Source: Microbispora sp. NBC_01189
Lineage (GTDB): Bacteria > Actinomycetota > Actinomycetes > Streptosporangiales > Streptosporangiaceae
Direction of reading: 5' to 3'
Assembly: GCF_036010665.1 (NCBI RefSeq)
Contig: NZ_CP108581.1
Coordinates: forward strand, 2,523,501-2,587,500
Length of the DNA stretch: 64,000 nucleotides
Below, in pieces: positions 62,378-64,000 of this stretch (its first letter is position 1; the number at the start of each line of letters is the position of its first letter). A program made the position numbers and the translations under genes. Below the pieces are notes generated by a model that ran no database searches, was not told the DNA's origin, and saw nothing but the letters and a program-made list of their open reading frames with translations.

Positions 62378-64000
62378 TGCTCCTGCCCGCGCCACGAGGC
62401 CCGATCACCGACCGGCTCCGCGGCGAGCTGACCCGCCCGCCGCACCTGTTCGACCCGCTTCCCGACGAGGCGTACGGCGACGAGGAGGACCTCCACCTCG
62501 CGTTGTTCGTGTGTTACGAGTTGCACTACCAGGGCTTCGACGGCGTCGACGACCGCTGGGAGTGGCACCCGTCGGTGCTGGCGCTGCGGGAACGCCTGGA
62601 GAGGTGGTTCGAGGCCGAGCTGGCCCGGCTCGTGCCCCGCCCGCCCGCGCCCGCGCCGGAGGAGGTGCCCCGGGCCCTGGCGGCCCTGGCCGCCGCCGAC
62701 CAGGGTCCCTCGCTCTCGGCGTACCTGCGGACCAGGGCCGATCTCGGCCGGTTCGCCGAGTTCGTCGTGCACCGGTCCCTCTACCAGCTCAAGGAGGCCG
62801 ACCCGCACACGTGGGGCATCCCGCGGCTGCTCGGCCGGGCGAAGGCGGCGCTGGTCGAGATTCAGGCCGACGAGTACGGCGGGGGCAGTCCGGAGCGCAT
62901 GCACGCCGAACTGTTCCGCGCGACCATGCGGGCGCTCGGCCTCGACGACTCCTACGGCGCCTACCTGGGCAGCGTTCCCGGAGCGACGCTCGCGGTCGGC
63001 AACGTCATGTCGCTGTTCGGGTTGCACCGCCGCCACCGGGGCGCGCTCCTCGGGCACCTCGCGGCGTTCGAGATGACCTCGTCGACCCCCAACCGCCGCT
63101 ACAGCCAGGGCCTGCGGCGGCTGGGCGGCGGCGCCGGCGCGCGCCGCTACTTCGAGGAGCACGTGCAGGCCGACGCCGTACACGAGCAGATCGCCGTGCA
63201 CGACATGTGCGGCGCGTTCGCCGCCGAGCATCCCGGGCTGACCGGGGACATCCTGTACGGCGCCGCCTGCGCGCTCGCCCTCGACCGGATCTTCGCCGAG
63301 CGACTGCTGGGCCGGTGGCAGGCCGGGCGATCCTCCCTCCGGCAGCCACTCGGAACCCCGCTCCAGGCCCCGCTCGGAAGGCCGTTGCGGGACCCGCTCG
63401 GAAACCCGCCCCGGGACGAGCCGGAACCGGCGCCGCCGATCGACTACGTGCTGCCGCTGCGCTGGCGGGACGACACCGGCCTGGAGGAGCTGACCGCCTA
63501 TCTGCGCCGGCTCTCGCGGCACGCGCGGATCGTCGTCGTCGACGGCTCGCCGTCGCCGCTGTTCGAACGGCACGCCCGGCTGTGGCGGGAGATCGCCGAG
63601 CACATGCGGCCCGACGACGACGTCCACGTCGCCAACGGCAAGGTGGCGGGAGTGCTCACCGGCATGCGCAGAGCCCGGAACGAGCACGTGATCATCGCCG
63701 ACGACGACGTGCGCTACGAGATCGCCGCGCTCGGCCGGGTCAGCGCCCTGCTGAAGAACGCCGACCTGGTCCGCCCGCAGAACCACTTCCAGCCGCTCCC
63801 GTGGCACGCCCGCTGGGACAGCGCCCGCACCCTGCTCAACCGCGGTCTCGGCACCGACTATCCCGGGACCTTCGGCGTACGCCGCTCGTTCTTCGCCCGG
63901 ATGGGCGGCTACGACGGCGACGTGCTGTTCGAGAACCTGGAGCTCATCCGGACCGTCCGCGCCCACGGCGGCCGGGAGGCGTGCCCGCTCGACCTGTACG
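62377..64000 (+). CDS. Haem-oxygenase-like diiron/iron redox domain fused to family-2 glycosyltransferase (3' end beyond window)
   Basis: 541 residues visible, one uninterrupted frame. Residues about 40-310 fit the iron-containing redox enzyme (HDO) family: LHLALFVCYELHYQGFDGVD, HRSLYQLKEADPHTWGI (H132, E140), VEIQADEYGGGSPERMHAEL (E161, D165, E166, H176), YFEEHVQADAVHEQIAVHDM. A repeat linker (PLGTPLQAPLGRPLRDPLGN, about 325-345) joins it to a GT-A domain from about 355: PIDYVLPLRWRDDTGLEEL, ARIVVVDGSPSP, HVIIADDDVRYE (the DxD-type acidic triplet, D442-D444). HDO enzymes oxidise amines, acids or amino acids with O2; the GT2 part transfers a sugar. Substrates are unknown. Confidence 0.8.
   Translation, partial: MLLPAPRGPITDRLRGELTRPPHLFDPLPDEAYGDEEDLHLALFVCYELHYQGFDGVDDRWEWHPSVLALRERLERWFEAELARLVPRPPAPAPEEVPRALAALAAADQGPSLSAYLRTRADLGRFAEFVVHRSLYQLKEADPHTWGIPRLLGRAKAALVEIQADEYGGGSPERMHAELFRATMRALGLDDSYGAYLGSVPGATLAVGNVMSLFGLHRRHRGALLGHLAAFEMTSSTPNRRYSQGLRRLGGGAGARRYFEEHVQADAVHEQIAVHDMCGAFAAEHPGLTGDILYGAACALALDRIFAERLLGRWQAGRSSLRQPLGTPLQAPLGRPLRDPLGNPPRDEPEPAPPIDYVLPLRWRDDTGLEELTAYLRRLSRHARIVVVDGSPSPLFERHARLWREIAEHMRPDDDVHVANGKVAGVLTGMRRARNEHVIIADDDVRYEIAALGRVSALLKNADLVRPQNHFQPLPWHARWDSARTLLNRGLGTDYPGTFGVRRSFFARMGGYDGDVLFENLELIRTVRAHGGREACPLDLY

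Noticed and set aside
62356..63966. A 536-codon minus-strand frame at the window end
   Set aside because: The plus-strand redox-glycosyltransferase frame has recognisable catalytic motifs and overlaps its upstream neighbour properly; the minus frame is its shadow.

Overview
The window is about 64 kb of very GC-rich DNA with dense genes, many GTG starts and 4-bp ATGA/GTGA gene overlaps. This is typical of a filamentous actinomycete. A CU044_5270-family protein beside a sigma factor, Streptomyces-type gas-vesicle genes and CBM2-bearing secreted glycosidases point to Streptosporangiales/Streptosporangiaceae; this placement is inference and no marker gene was compared.

Layout. 1-10.4 kb: the tail of a hydrolase, a NarL/LuxR two-component pair, the 3' half of a tRNA-Lys gene (an attachment-site scar), a decayed kdp potassium-transport locus, an alpha/beta hydrolase, a sigma factor with its CU044_5270 partner, a LysR effector-domain protein divergent from a DUF5997 gene, and a secreted PDZ protein. 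10.5-14.1 kb: dnaE, the replicative polymerase. 14.1-32.4 kb: an aerobic (late cobalt insertion) cobalamin supercluster: cobQ, a CobC-like pseudoenzyme, a ChlI/ChlD-type chelatase, cobO, cobB, cobN, cobG, cobH, a cobI-cobJ fusion, cobK, cobM, cobL, cobF and the cobalt importer cbtBA. Three cobalamin riboswitches control the histidine-phosphatase/chelatase operon, cobN and cbtBA. 32.4-35.3 kb: an ABC exporter and an N-terminally truncated Fic gene. 35.3-39.6 kb: a two-gene unit with a CBS-domain protein and a 1247-residue protein combining FHA, indoleamine-dioxygenase-like, NADPH/FAD reductase, cytochrome b5 and an unknown C-terminal domain. It looks like a self-sufficient haem dioxygenase and is the most novel item here. 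39.8-41.3 kb: a CBM2-GH54 arabinofuranosidase under LacI-type operators. 41.8-45.2 kb: a zone of broken genes (hydrolase, DUF72 copy, kinase) around an acyltransferase and an intact DUF72 gene. 45.3-49.6 kb: an XRE/ImmA-IrrE pair, MFS transporter plus PadR regulator, and a truncated haemoglobin. 49.9-52.3 kb: a secreted AMIN-like/GerMN protein and a GH12-CBM2 glucanase. 52.4-55 kb: an asp23/amaP envelope-stress operon. 55.3-61.5 kb: a ten-gene gas-vesicle cluster (Y, Z, A, F, G, O, J, L, S, K order). 61.6-64 kb: a methyltransferase and the start of a protein joining an iron-dependent haem-oxygenase-like domain to a family-2 glycosyltransferase, cut by the window end.

How parts work together. 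The corrin genes cover most steps from precorrin-2 to adenosylcobyric acid; cobA and the nucleotide-loop genes are not in the window. The asp23 operon and the gas-vesicle operon diverge from one 357-bp region where both strands carry a candidate stress-sigma (SigB-type) promoter. Function assignments come from reading the proteins; no database search was possible.
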